DNA of 60,908 nt from an uncultured Bacteroidales bacterium (GTDB lineage Bacteria > Bacteroidota > Bacteroidia > Bacteroidales > Paludibacteraceae): assembly GCA_946187695.1 (NCBI GenBank), contig CAMHSB010000011.1, forward strand, positions 1-60,908, in the 5' to 3' direction. The position numbers and the translations under genes were made by a program. Below the pieces are notes generated by a model. That model was not told the origin of the DNA, searched no databases, and was given only the letters and a program-made list of their open reading frames with translations. The stretch's first letter is position 1; each line of letters opens with the position of its first letter. Shown here in pieces: positions 50,593 to 60,369 of the stretch.

Positions 50593-51516
50593 ATGGAACA
50601 AAAAAAACATGTAGAAGTAGAAAAGTGTGAAAAAGAGAACACTATTCTAAAGGATTACTCGGGATTCAAATGGATGAGTTTTATTCCCGGTAAAACAACC
50701 ATAGATGATGTCGCCGTCATGGAAATCAATAGTACACAGGAGCGATTCAGTACGCTGATTCTTCCGGATCATTATTTCACGCCCACCTATTGTATTCAGA
50801 TTGTGAAAAGCGGCTGTTTGAGAATTCGTATTAATAATAAGGAGTATGAGATGACCGCCAACCAAGGATGCCTTATTTCTCCCGAACTGCTGATTCAGAA
50901 ACCGGATAAGATGGATAATTATGTGGAGTTGCTGGTGATATCTATGTCCCGCGAGTTTATAGGGGAACTCAATTTGAATTTCCCGCTGGCAGCAACTGCC
51001 TATATTTATGTACATCCGGTTTGGAATATTAGTCCTAAGAAGGTGCAGCGCTTGATACAATATTTTGACCTGATGCGTGAGGTAATAGCAGAAAAAGACC
51101 GCAAAGCGGCAATCCCTCTTATCAGGTCGTTTTTCTATTATCTGGCAGAGCAAGAAGCCAATAATTTCCCAAAGCAAAATTCCACAGAAATGTCTCGTAA
51201 CGAGGAAATAACAGGTCGTTTCATGCACATGGTGGATGCCCATTGTGAGCAGCAGCACTCACTCGATTGGTATGCCGACCAACTATGTCTCACCACGCGT
51301 TATGTGGCAAACACAGTCAAACAGACCCTCGGCATGACCGCAAGCGCCTGTATTGAACATGTCCTTGTCCAGCGGGCAAAAACATTGCTCCTTACCACAA
51401 CTAAATCCATTCAGGAAATAGCCGATCAGCTCGGTTTCCAGAACCAAAGCCATTTCGGGACCTTTTTCAAGCGCCATGAAGGAATGAGCCCTGCTGCTTT
51501 TAGAAAGCAACAATAA
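50593..51516 (+). CDS. AraC-family transcriptional regulator
   Basis: A 307-residue regulator: N-terminal sensing domain (about 40-180, with CIQIVKSGCLRIRINNKEYEM) and C-terminal AraC helices (SLDWYADQLCLTTRYVANTVK; SIQEIADQLGFQNQSHFGTFFK; GMSPAAFRKQQ). It is more typical of AraC proteins than the one at 16385. It is transcribed away from the glycosyltransferase operon, which it could control, and lies upstream of the giant surface gene; neither link is proven. Confidence 0.9.
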   Translation: MEQKKHVEVEKCEKENTILKDYSGFKWMSFIPGKTTIDDVAVMEINSTQERFSTLILPDHYFTPTYCIQIVKSGCLRIRINNKEYEMTANQGCLISPELLIQKPDKMDNYVELLVISMSREFIGELNLNFPLAATAYIYVHPVWNISPKKVQRLIQYFDLMREVIAEKDRKAAIPLIRSFFYYLAEQEANNFPKQNSTEMSRNEEITGRFMHMVDAHCEQQHSLDWYADQLCLTTRYVANTVKQTLGMTASACIEHVLVQRAKTLLLTTTKSIQEIADQLGFQNQSHFGTFFKRHEGMSPAAFRKQQ

Positions 51517-51868
51517 TTGTTCTGATTACATCCAATTCCGCCGCAAAGGTACAATATTTTGCAAGATGTGCAAGCGTCCGTGCGTTTTTTGTGGATTTTT
51601 CTCGTTTTCTCATTCCTTTCTGGTTAGGTCGACGTCAGGATAAGCATATATTGAGCATATATTCAGCATATATTGAGCATATATTGGGACAAGCAGGAAA
51701 GAAGGCGGCGATGTGATAAAAATAGAGGAGCTCGCGCGAGTGGCGCCGGAGTGGCGGGAGAGTGGCTGGTGCTTTAGCCGCAAGGGCACTGTCTTATACT
51801 ATGCAAATTATTTTGAAGAAAATTGCAGAAATTCCCAAAAGGAGGGTGGGACGCAGGATATAATCTCT
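51517..51868. repeat. Gap with minus-strand promoter-like site and 11-bp tandem repeat
   Basis: No convincing gene. On the minus strand TTG, 19-20 bases, TACCTTTG (51544-51574) forms a full promoter facing the end of the AraC gene. At 51643-51686 AGCATATATTG is repeated four times (one copy ends in C). Confidence 0.6.
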
Positions 51869-52008
51869 GCAAAAGGACAAAGGTTTGGGCCCGAATGAAA
51901 TTTCGGGAAATGGACGAAGGTAAAACGGAGCGATTGTTTTGGGAAAAATTTTCGGGAAAGAATAAAAACAGACGTGCGAAGCACATCTCATTCGGGAAAG
52001 AATGATTG
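51869..52008. repeat. Second REP-like family, left block
   Basis: AAAAGGACAAAGGTTTGGG, CCCGAATGAAATTTCGGG (hairpin CCCGAA/TTCGGG), then GGAAATGGACGAAGG, followed by looser TTCGGGAAAG copies near 51950 and 52000. The same units occur at 60502-60597 on the other side of the giant gene. Confidence 0.75.
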
Positions 52009-52098
52009 AAACAAGTAGAAAGATGGGGCATTCGAGGGTGTGAATTACCATAATTTAGCACGTTTTTTAGGTGGGGACAAAAGATTTCTGCAAATAAA

Positions 52099-52130
52099 TT
52101 TGCATATATCAAATTTTTTGTGTAATTTTG
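52099..52130 (+). promoter_or_regulatory. -33/-7 promoter of the giant surface gene
   Basis: TTTG (52099-52102), 20 bases, TAATTTTG (52123-52130). It is about 490 bases before the start codon, so the leader RNA is long. Confidence 0.75.
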
Positions 52131-52146
52131 TGCGCTGAATTGTAAT

Positions 52147-52164
52147 TATACCGAATTCGGTATA
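52147..52164. promoter_or_regulatory. 18-bp perfect palindrome near the transcription start
   Basis: TATACCGAATTCGGTATA is a perfect palindrome about 10 bases past the predicted start of transcription, a position suited to an operator. Confidence 0.55.
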
Positions 52165-52171
52165 TTTAATT

Positions 52172-52300
52172 ATGGCGATTTCGACAGAATTAGAAATGAT
52201 GCTTTAACAAGAAATGGCAGTTAGCAATCAGATTAAACATAAGAACACAAACTCATTAGAACTTATCACAAAGTGTGATAGGTTTCAACCTCTTAAATGA
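52172..52300 (+). CDS. Two short leader ORFs (11 and 28 codons)
   Basis: ATG at 52172 opens MAISTELEMML-stop (52172-52207). ATG at 52214 opens a 28-residue ORF, MAVSNQIKHKNTNS..., ending TGA at 52298-52300. A hairpin (TATCACA-AAG-TGTGATA, 52264-52280) lies in the second. They may be regulatory leader peptides; no homologue is known to me. Confidence 0.3.
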
Positions 52301-52509
52301 TAAGATGGGACTGGATAAAGACATCATATTTTAAATCAATTGTAACCCCTGAAATGCTCGACTACTCACTTACAAATGACCAAAAGAAGCGCAGGGCGAG
52401 AACATATATGGCAATGTTCTTATCTCGCATAGCTCGAATGATTATTCCGCAGAGCAGAATGTTCAATTTTACCCCCCCCCACCATATACGAAGACTGCGA
52501 AAGCAGTAA
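52297..52509 (+). CDS. Leader ORF with C9 tract, unknown 70-residue protein
   Basis: It starts in an ATGA overlap with the 28-residue ORF, a sign of translational coupling. It is basic (NDQKKRRARTYMAMFLSRIARM) and crosses nine C in a row at 52472-52480 (encoding TPPH). One extra C would move its frame into the open frame that runs on into the giant protein. No family recognised. Confidence 0.4.
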   Translation: MIRWDWIKTSYFKSIVTPEMLDYSLTNDQKKRRARTYMAMFLSRIARMIIPQSRMFNFTPPHHIRRLRKQ

Positions 52510-52537
52510 TCGTTCGAGGCTTCGCCGAGACAAGAAG

Positions 52538-52600
52538 GGCGGTATATATTTCGCAACGCAATAAGCGGTGCTTGACTTTATGTCAGGTACCGCCTTTTTT
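52538..52600 (+). terminator. Terminator-like hairpin just before the giant gene
   Basis: GGCGGTA (52538-52544) pairs with TACCGCC (52588-52594), followed by TTTTTT. The 43-base interior can fold further. It is 23 bases before the giant gene's ATG and so could act as an attenuator or as the end of a separate leader transcript. Confidence 0.6.
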
Positions 52601-52622
52601 AGTAAATAAACTATTCATTCAT

Positions 52623-55600
52623 ATGAGACGTAAACTATTTTTCGCATTGGCGCTGCTGATGGCAGTAGCGATGCAAGGACAAGTAACATTTACCGCGGCT
52701 GAATGGGCCAATGCACAGAGCTTGAGCAACGGAGCCGCTGTTACCGGTTATTCACAAGACGGTGTGACGGTGGAGTTCGCACAAGGTACCGGCAGCAACG
52801 CCGTAGTGTGGAACACGTCGCAGAACGCGATTGTCACCCGTTCGGGCAACACGATGACCGTGTCGGTGGCTGAGGGGCAAGTGATTACTTCCGCTTCATT
52901 CACGATGAAGCAGAACAGTCACGCGAATGCGCTTTCCGGTTCTACTTGGAGCGACGGCAGTGCGTCAGCCAATAACACTGTTGTATCATGGACAGGTATT
53001 GCGCAGACGATTACAGTGACTATCGGCGGTACTGCGTTGTTTGATTCGTTCACCATTACTGCAGAAGTACCGGAAGCGCCGTTCGTAGAGGACGAAAGTA
53101 CCTATAATGATACAACCATCATTACCCCGCAAGAGATAGCGGATGAAAATTTCATGGGTGCAGATGATGAGTTTGATAACCTCAGTTACTCTAAAGAGGG
53201 CAAGCAGCTCAGGCTGAGCAAAGGTGATGTTTACTATACATTGAAGTTTAGTTCCAGCTATCAATGGGAAGGTCTTGCGCTGACGGTCTATACCGGTCAT
53301 AGCATCACAATCACCGCTCCTTACCGTATCAAGAAAATCATCTTACGTGATGCGCAGGGACAAAACGACTATGTATGGACCGGTAGTGCTTCGCAGGTGG
53401 AGATTACGGATGCCTATCTCAATATACTCGACATGACCATCATCTGTGATGCGACGGACAATGCTCCTTATACGGTAAACTTCTACGGTCTGAACGGCGC
53501 GCTGCTGAAGACGGAGCAGGTGCCCGTAGGCGGTAGTGCAACAGCACCGGTGGTTTCCCATGAGTGCTTCGACGGATGGGACAAAGATTTCTCTGCGGTG
53601 CATAGCGATATGGACGTGCATGCTATGTTCAGTTTCACAGAATGGGAGTTGTCGGACTGGAACCGGAACGCCCGAACCAGTTTCACCTACACGTATAATG
53701 ACTATTCCATGACTGCGACGTACGCTTCTTCGCGCACCGAGCCCTATTGGTATTGGTCAAACTTATACCTCACTCCTGGGGATCGGTTGACTATCATCCG
53801 CGAAAACACGTTCTATGGTATGAAGTTTATTTGTAGTAGCGGTTCATCGGATGCCCTCACATGCAATACCGGTACGCTGCGCAAGGACGGTAATGTCGTT
53901 TATTGGTACGGAGCCACCAATTCACTGACCCTCACTCTTCCTGCCAATGCATCCGAAAATATCGAACTGCAGAAAATTGGTTTCCCGTGCGATTACTATG
54001 AGCAAGTGCCGTGTGTGGTTGTGTTCTTGGACGCAAACGGACAGGAGATAGCTCGTGAAACCGTAATGGCCGGCGAAGGTTTGACAAACATTCCTGCCGG
54101 ACCTGCCCATGAAGATGAATGTATGGAGTTTGCCGGTTGGGATGTGACTGACTTCAGTCGCATCATGCATGATTTGACGGTTCATCCGCTGTATCGTGCG
54201 AAAGCCATCATCTCGCTGACGGCTACCGAATGGGCGGAAAGTCAAGGAGGTAGCGTGTCCCGCATTACGAAAGACGGCTTTACGCTATATGGTTCTATTA
54301 GCTACAACAGTAACGATTCTTCCATCGTCGTCCGGAGAAATGGCGGGTTCGTCATACTGAATCCGGACTATTTCTATCACTTGACGTTCAGCTGTTCTAC
54401 CGAAGCATATGCCACTGCATTGGCTTCGAACAATGTATGGTCAAGCGGTTCGGTAGTACAGGACGGTACGGATGTGATTTGGACCGGCGAGACAGACAGT
54501 TTGTCTTTCTACGGCTCTGCAACGCATATCGTTTCTATCACTTCCTTATGCCAACATTTTGAAGTAGTCTTCCTCGGCGAGAATGACCAGCCGATTAGCA
54601 CACAGTATCTTACTTCGGGAAATGCGGCTATAGCGCCTCCTGCTCCGGTTCACTCCAATGAGTGCATGCAGTTTGCCGGCTGGGATCATGAGTTCACACA
54701 CGTATATGGTAACTTGACCATCCGTCCTATATGGAATTTACTCGATGACTGCACGCCGGAAGGGTACGTGAAAGTACTATTCATGGATTTGACAGGAGAC
54801 ACGCTTGATACGCAGTTTGTGCTCATCGGCGGTTCGGTAACAGCGGCTCCGGACGCTCCGGCAATGAAATACCATACCTTTACCGGATGGGATCATGCGC
54901 TGACGAATCTCACAGAGAATACGATTATTCGTCCTGTTTATGCGTTCGACACCAACAGTCCGGACATCCTGACGGTTGTAGATTACAACAACCTGAAAGA
55001 TACTGCCCAGTGGCGATTAGAGGAAGACCCTGTACAGGCTATCAAGGGCATGTATCATGCGAAAGACAACGAAAACGTAGAAGACGGCAGACTGACGTTT
55101 GAGTTGCAGTGGTACGACGGGAATTGGTTAAATTCGACTACCGTCTATGATATGCTTTCTCTGAATGGCGAGCCGTTTATCAGCCATCTGGACATTACGG
55201 AAGGCGACACAGTCATTGTATTCGGTACTTTTGTAAATGAGTGGGTTGAATATTGGGGCGGCCATTGGAACCGTAAGGGGTTGAAGGACGGTTATGTAGT
55301 TTGGATAGGTGCCAAACGGGCTGAAGAGGGCTACACCAACATCAACATGCCGGACGCAGCGACACTCTATGACTTCAGCGGCAATGGACTCAAGCAGGCG
55401 GTATATACTAAGGATGATATAACCATTCTAACCAAGGACATCACGAATGATTTCCATTCGGAGCGGATGTTAGGTACTGCCAGCGGCTCGCCGACCTTCA
55501 TAGAGGATGTGAACCACGACGGACATGCGGATGTCGGCCATTCTTGGTCTTTCAACTCATTGCTATCCTCCGGTGCTAACTATGAGTTGGTAGAAGGTGC

Positions 55601-58600
55601 ACTTTTCTTGCCGAACTTCGATGCCAACAGCGACGGTCGCATCGATTACATGCTGCCCGGAACGAACGACATCATGTATCAGATGGCAGACGGAGCATTC
55701 CGCAAAGAGCACATGCAAATCTATTCCTACGACGAGTTTATGGCGCAGTTCGACGAGACCGAATGGATAAGCACCTATTCGGAGCATGTCAGCAGTTACT
55801 CTTCCGGTTCCAGTGGTCTGGTAGCCAACACCGGTTGGAGTTCGGGTATGAATCTCAGTGGAGCATGTCTGGCAAGAACACCGCGCCGTCAAGATGTACA
55901 TAAAGCACCTTCAATCGGTTATACCGTCAGTGCCGTCACCCGCGCGCTGGATCTCAATGCCGACGGATTCATCGACCTGATTGACGAGAAAAACGGCTAC
56001 CTGTACCAGAATATGGGCAACAGCAAATGGATTCAGTTCAACATCGGCCGTATCGTACAACCGGCTGACCTCAATAACGACGGTTTCACCGACTATATTT
56101 TCCCGGGAACACAGTTGTATGTGATGATTTACCAAGGAAACGGCGAGTTTGACTACCGCAATATCTACAGCAATGCAGCCGTGGATGACCTGCTCTATTG
56201 CTATGACTTCGACCATGACGGCGACATCGATATCCTGGCTACGTTCTCTACCAAGCATAATGCCACCAATAGGGCTTATACCTGCTTCTTCCTCAATGAC
56301 GGTCAGGGCAACTTCGCCCGTCAGACGGAGCAGATATATGGCACAGAGAACTTGTGGTTCTCGGCTTGTCAGGACCTCAACGGCGACGGTTATATGGACT
56401 TGTTGGCATTCCGTGGAAACATCTCCAATGACTGGAGACCGGAAATTGCCGCCAACACGGACATAGAGATTGTGTGGCTGCAAGGCAATGCGAACAAGAC
56501 CTTCTCCAACCCGCAGTTGCTTTATACCATTGCCTCGCCTGACGAGTGGAACAGCGTCAGTATGGAAGGTTGGCGCATTAACGCCGAAGACCTGGACAAC
56601 GATGGCAAGGCAGAGGTATGGGTATCGGGTATGAATTTAGGCAAGACACGTCTGTTTACGATGGCGGATGCTACGGTCAATGCCGCACCTACGGCACCGG
56701 CTGCTCCGACGCTGCTCTATGACAACGGCTACCTGACCGTTAGTTGGGGCAACGGTGCAGATGCGCAGACGCAGACGGGCGATCTTACCTACGCGCTGCG
56801 TATCGGTACGACGGCAGGCGGAAACGAGATACTTGCCGCACATGCCAGTGCGGACGGTACACGCCGCAATTTCTTAGACGGCAACATGGGGCGCAATTAC
56901 ACCTATACGTTTGATTTGCGCACGTACGCACCTGCAACACTCTATGTATCCTTACAAGCGATTGACGCGCAGCATGTCGGTTCGGCTTGGAGTCAGGAAG
57001 CGACTGTCGAGCATACCTACCTACCGGCGGAGTTTGACTTATCGCGCAAGATCACACCGTTCAACGAAGCTGTGGAAGTGCATTATACGGAACTGCCGGC
57101 GATTTACACCCATACATGGGACTTTGACGGCGGTGTGCTCAATGGCAACCTGCTATCGTTTAGCACGGCCGGCGAGAAAGTGATTACCCATACCGTAACA
57201 GCGCTGAACGACAAAGCGGCTTCGTACTCCGTGACGCTGACCGTACTGCCAAACGGTGTCAGCACAGAGGTTACAAGCGGCGACTTGAGTCGGTACCTAT
57301 TGGGCGGCGGCTATTATGATAATGCGAACACCTTTGCCTTTAACGACTTCAACCAGGACGGCAACATGGATGTGCTGTATGACAATGTGGTTTATACCGG
57401 TGCCACTCCGCTCGCTTTCACACAAGCTGCCGGTTTATGGAATACCCAGTTGAACGGCGGCTTCCTCTGGTTAGACTGGAATAAGAACGGTTCGGCGGAC
57501 CTGCTGTTGAATTACAGCACCTATCTGCCGCACCAAGATAATGCACCCGATATGTCTGCTGATATAGTAACTGATAGCCGCCTGGGCTACTTCTATAACG
57601 GAAAATACGAAGGAGGCTACTACTATTATACGCTCCAAGCGGACTTGCTGAACATCGGTCAGCTGACCGTCTTTAAGAATGAAAGCGGAAACGGTCTGCC
57701 TTGTTATTTCCTCGTTCCGAACGGAGATTCCTACCGCGAGGTACAGGTAACGACAGACGGCGAATTGGATCCGCTCAAAAACGCCCTGCAGGACTGCTCT
57801 ACCGGCAATTATGGTGGAAATATTGTGCTCCTTACTGATATCAACCGAGACGGATGGATGGATATAGCCAATGTGCCGTACGAAAGTTATAATCGGGTAT
57901 ATAGCCGAATGCTTCTCTTTGAGAACCAAGGTAACGGGCAGTTCCTCCAAATTGAGGTGCCGTTCAGTCAGACTATTTCGCAAGATGATTTCAGTGGCGT
58001 CCGGTTAAAGGATCTCAACGGTGACGGATACATAGACATTATCGCTACCATAAACAAGTACAATGACCCGGCCAATAATGCAACGTATGTATTGTGGAAC
58101 AATGCCAATACTTCCTTCTTGGCTCCTGAAATACTGCTCACTGGCGAAGCAGTATCTGCATCCTTCCTGGACATCAATAACGATGGCTATACAGACATCG
58201 CGGCATACCGTCGGAACAAGGCCGCCGGTAATAGTGTCTATGGCTGGTATGTATGGTACATGGGACCGCAAGGAATCGTTAGCCAAGGCTTCATGAACGC
58301 GACCGAGAGTACCGGCTACGGTTGGTACAACGTGCTACCAAACCGCTTGTTTGTGGATGATCAGAAGTACGTGCCTGAGGCTTATGATGAGTACGGCTAT
58401 CTGATTAGTGAGGGAGGATATCAAACGATTCTACGAGAAGTGGAAAGTGCGGCAACGAATGCAGCACCGCAAGCACCTGCTAATCTGCGTGCCGTAGCTA
58501 CTACAGAGGGTATCCTCATCGAGTGGAATGATGCTGCGGACGACCATACACCGGCGAACAAGATGCGCTATAACCTCAGCGTCAAGCATGCCGGTCAGAC

Positions 58601-60368
58601 CGGTGCCGGTGCGTATGTCATCAGCCCGCAGAACGGAGGCAATGCGCAAGCCGCTTACCTACCGGCATATCCGTATTTGGAGTCGAACCGCATCCTCGTA
58701 TCCAAAAATGTGCTGACAGCCGGTAACTACGAGATATGCGTACAGGCTATCGACCAACGCAACTTGATGTCGGCGTTCTCGAATACCGTCACCTTGCATT
58801 TCGACCGTCCGGCCATCGAAGCACCGACGACCATCTGCAAAGGAGAGCAGGCTGCTATCGTCTATATGGGCGGCGAGAGCGGTACTCCGACATGGAACTT
58901 CAACGGCGGAACGATAGTCAGCGGAACGGCGCTCGGAACGCAGTATGTACAATGGAGCACGCCGGGCATGAAGACCATTACGCTCACAATGAACGGCAAG
59001 ACCCATTCGCGCATGATCTATGTAGATAGCAATGATGCGAACGTGACCCTGCCGAGTACTTTAGTCGATGGTACGGAAATCACGATTCCGCTGCCGGCGA
59101 ACATGGGTGTGGCATGGTATATCGACATCGACGGCTCATCTCACACCGTCACTCCTCGCGGTATTGACGGACGTGACAAGCAGTTGACCATCAGCGACGG
59201 TGTGCTGACACTCAATACGCAGAAAGCCAGTGTGTCACCGCTGACGAACTTCTCCAATATCTATCTCACGCTGGAATTGACCAATGCGAACGGATGTACC
59301 CAGACCATCACGCAACTCGTCAATATCATAGCTTCTGCGAAACCGGTCATCAAGATGGTAACGACGGATGCAACCGGTCACTACATAATCAATTGGGACA
59401 ACAGCATCGCCGAGGCGTTCAGCCAAGTCGTTGTGCTCAAAGAGACCAATGTGCTGGATCAGTTTGTTGAGGTAGGTACGGCGAATGCATCTATCGGCAG
59501 CTTCACAGACCGGTCGTCTGACGCTTCGCAGAAAGCAGAGCGCTATGCGATTCGTGCTATGAGCGACGGAGGCGGTATGAGTGCCGTCAGCCCGATTCAC
59601 CAATCCGTACATATGACCATTAACCGCGGAATGAACGATATGACGTGGAACCTGATATGGAACCAATACAGCGGCGCCGATGTCGTAAGTTACAATATCC
59701 TTCGCGGCTCATCCGAGAGCACCCTCACGCAGATTGCATCCGTCTCGGCAGTGAACACCAGTTATACGGACGTTGCATTGGATGCACAGCCTTACTACGC
59801 AATCGAGTTCGTGCTCCGTTCCGCATCTACAGGCGCTTCCGTTCCGGCACGTATCGTGGCTGCTAACCAGTCCGGGCGTTCGAATATCGTCAACAGCAAT
59901 GCCGCGCGTACCGTGACCTACGCGCAGTCGATGACCATCCAGTCTGCAAACGGGCTGTATGCCACCACGGCGGAGAAACCAATGCTGCTGCTCTACGTAG
60001 AGGTAATGCCGACGAATACGACCTATAAGAATGTAATCTGGTCTATTGTTTCGGGTGCTAACCTCGCGACGATAGACCCGTCCAGTGGCTTGCTCACCGC
60101 CAACACCCCGAATAACGGAGGTACGGTGACCGTAAAAGCGACTGCAGTGGACGGGTCGGGTGTGACTGCTACACGCCAGATCACCATAGGACGCATCGAT
60201 GCGACCAACCCGACAACGGACATCGAAGAAATCGTGGTGGAAGATCCGCTGCAAGAGAGCAGCGGCACCACCATCGCTCCGTGCCGGAAGATTCTACGCG
60301 ACGGACATATCTACATCCTCCGTCAAGATGGCGCTATCTACACGCTCCAAGGCGTGAGAGTGAGATAA
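52623..60368 (+). CDS. Giant multidomain surface protein with FG-GAP repeats
   Basis: A 2581-residue exported protein starting MRRKLFFALALLMAVAMQGQ. Four InlB B-repeat-like units near residues 282-720 (VVFLDANGQEIARETV...FAGWD) follow two or more sandwich domains. Next come two FG-GAP/VCBS propeller-like regions with calcium-binding DxNxDGxxD motifs at about 960-1330 (LDLNADGFID, DFDHDGDID, DLNGDGYMD) and 1577-1860 (DFNQDGNMD, DINRDGWMD, DLNGDGYID, DINNDGYTD). Each is followed by fibronectin-III-like and PKD-like domains, and a bacterial Ig-like domain lies near 2433-2526. The C-terminal tag (RKILRDGHIYILRQDGAIY, then TLQGVRVR) resembles that of endonuclease I. Probably an adhesin or matrix protein at the cell surface. 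An upstream TTG at 52572 in the same frame is less likely as start. Confidence 0.88.
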   Translation: MRRKLFFALALLMAVAMQGQVTFTAAEWANAQSLSNGAAVTGYSQDGVTVEFAQGTGSNAVVWNTSQNAIVTRSGNTMTVSVAEGQVITSASFTMKQNSHANALSGSTWSDGSASANNTVVSWTGIAQTITVTIGGTALFDSFTITAEVPEAPFVEDESTYNDTTIITPQEIADENFMGADDEFDNLSYSKEGKQLRLSKGDVYYTLKFSSSYQWEGLALTVYTGHSITITAPYRIKKIILRDAQGQNDYVWTGSASQVEITDAYLNILDMTIICDATDNAPYTVNFYGLNGALLKTEQVPVGGSATAPVVSHECFDGWDKDFSAVHSDMDVHAMFSFTEWELSDWNRNARTSFTYTYNDYSMTATYASSRTEPYWYWSNLYLTPGDRLTIIRENTFYGMKFICSSGSSDALTCNTGTLRKDGNVVYWYGATNSLTLTLPANASENIELQKIGFPCDYYEQVPCVVVFLDANGQEIARETVMAGEGLTNIPAGPAHEDECMEFAGWDVTDFSRIMHDLTVHPLYRAKAIISLTATEWAESQGGSVSRITKDGFTLYGSISYNSNDSSIVVRRNGGFVILNPDYFYHLTFSCSTEAYATALASNNVWSSGSVVQDGTDVIWTGETDSLSFYGSATHIVSITSLCQHFEVVFLGENDQPISTQYLTSGNAAIAPPAPVHSNECMQFAGWDHEFTHVYGNLTIRPIWNLLDDCTPEGYVKVLFMDLTGDTLDTQFVLIGGSVTAAPDAPAMKYHTFTGWDHALTNLTENTIIRPVYAFDTNSPDILTVVDYNNLKDTAQWRLEEDPVQAIKGMYHAKDNENVEDGRLTFELQWYDGNWLNSTTVYDMLSLNGEPFISHLDITEGDTVIVFGTFVNEWVEYWGGHWNRKGLKDGYVVWIGAKRAEEGYTNINMPDAATLYDFSGNGLKQAVYTKDDITILTKDITNDFHSERMLGTASGSPTFIEDVNHDGHADVGHSWSFNSLLSSGANYELVEGALFLPNFDANSDGRIDYMLPGTNDIMYQMADGAFRKEHMQIYSYDEFMAQFDETEWISTYSEHVSSYSSGSSGLVANTGWSSGMNLSGACLARTPRRQDVHKAPSIGYTVSAVTRALDLNADGFIDLIDEKNGYLYQNMGNSKWIQFNIGRIVQPADLNNDGFTDYIFPGTQLYVMIYQGNGEFDYRNIYSNAAVDDLLYCYDFDHDGDIDILATFSTKHNATNRAYTCFFLNDGQGNFARQTEQIYGTENLWFSACQDLNGDGYMDLLAFRGNISNDWRPEIAANTDIEIVWLQGNANKTFSNPQLLYTIASPDEWNSVSMEGWRINAEDLDNDGKAEVWVSGMNLGKTRLFTMADATVNAAPTAPAAPTLLYDNGYLTVSWGNGADAQTQTGDLTYALRIGTTAGGNEILAAHASADGTRRNFLDGNMGRNYTYTFDLRTYAPATLYVSLQAIDAQHVGSAWSQEATVEHTYLPAEFDLSRKITPFNEAVEVHYTELPAIYTHTWDFDGGVLNGNLLSFSTAGEKVITHTVTALNDKAASYSVTLTVLPNGVSTEVTSGDLSRYLLGGGYYDNANTFAFNDFNQDGNMDVLYDNVVYTGATPLAFTQAAGLWNTQLNGGFLWLDWNKNGSADLLLNYSTYLPHQDNAPDMSADIVTDSRLGYFYNGKYEGGYYYYTLQADLLNIGQLTVFKNESGNGLPCYFLVPNGDSYREVQVTTDGELDPLKNALQDCSTGNYGGNIVLLTDINRDGWMDIANVPYESYNRVYSRMLLFENQGNGQFLQIEVPFSQTISQDDFSGVRLKDLNGDGYIDIIATINKYNDPANNATYVLWNNANTSFLAPEILLTGEAVSASFLDINNDGYTDIAAYRRNKAAGNSVYGWYVWYMGPQGIVSQGFMNATESTGYGWYNVLPNRLFVDDQKYVPEAYDEYGYLISEGGYQTILREVESAATNAAPQAPANLRAVATTEGILIEWNDAADDHTPANKMRYNLSVKHAGQTGAGAYVISPQNGGNAQAAYLPAYPYLESNRILVSKNVLTAGNYEICVQAIDQRNLMSAFSNTVTLHFDRPAIEAPTTICKGEQAAIVYMGGESGTPTWNFNGGTIVSGTALGTQYVQWSTPGMKTITLTMNGKTHSRMIYVDSNDANVTLPSTLVDGTEITIPLPANMGVAWYIDIDGSSHTVTPRGIDGRDKQLTISDGVLTLNTQKASVSPLTNFSNIYLTLELTNANGCTQTITQLVNIIASAKPVIKMVTTDATGHYIINWDNSIAEAFSQVVVLKETNVLDQFVEVGTANASIGSFTDRSSDASQKAERYAIRAMSDGGGMSAVSPIHQSVHMTINRGMNDMTWNLIWNQYSGADVVSYNILRGSSESTLTQIASVSAVNTSYTDVALDAQPYYAIEFVLRSASTGASVPARIVAANQSGRSNIVNSNAARTVTYAQSMTIQSANGLYATTAEKPMLLLYVEVMPTNTTYKNVIWSIVSGANLATIDPSSGLLTANTPNNGGTVTVKATAVDGSGVTATRQITIGRIDATNPTTDIEEIVVEDPLQESSGTTIAPCRKILRDGHIYILRQDGAIYTLQGVRVR

Positions 60369-60369
60369 T

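Noticed and set aside
50647..51258. A 203-residue minus-strand frame opposite the second AraC gene
   Set aside because: The plus strand has standard AraC helices; the minus frame has no family features despite the promoter-like site.
51713..51898. A 61-residue ORF after the second AraC gene
   Set aside because: Its end is the REP-like unit (also giving GPE-stop at 60,570), with no promoter or family match.
52172..52340. Possible tmRNA, because of TTTCGACAG near 52180
   Set aside because: No matching 3' acceptor half, tag ORF or T-loop could be found; the match is too short.
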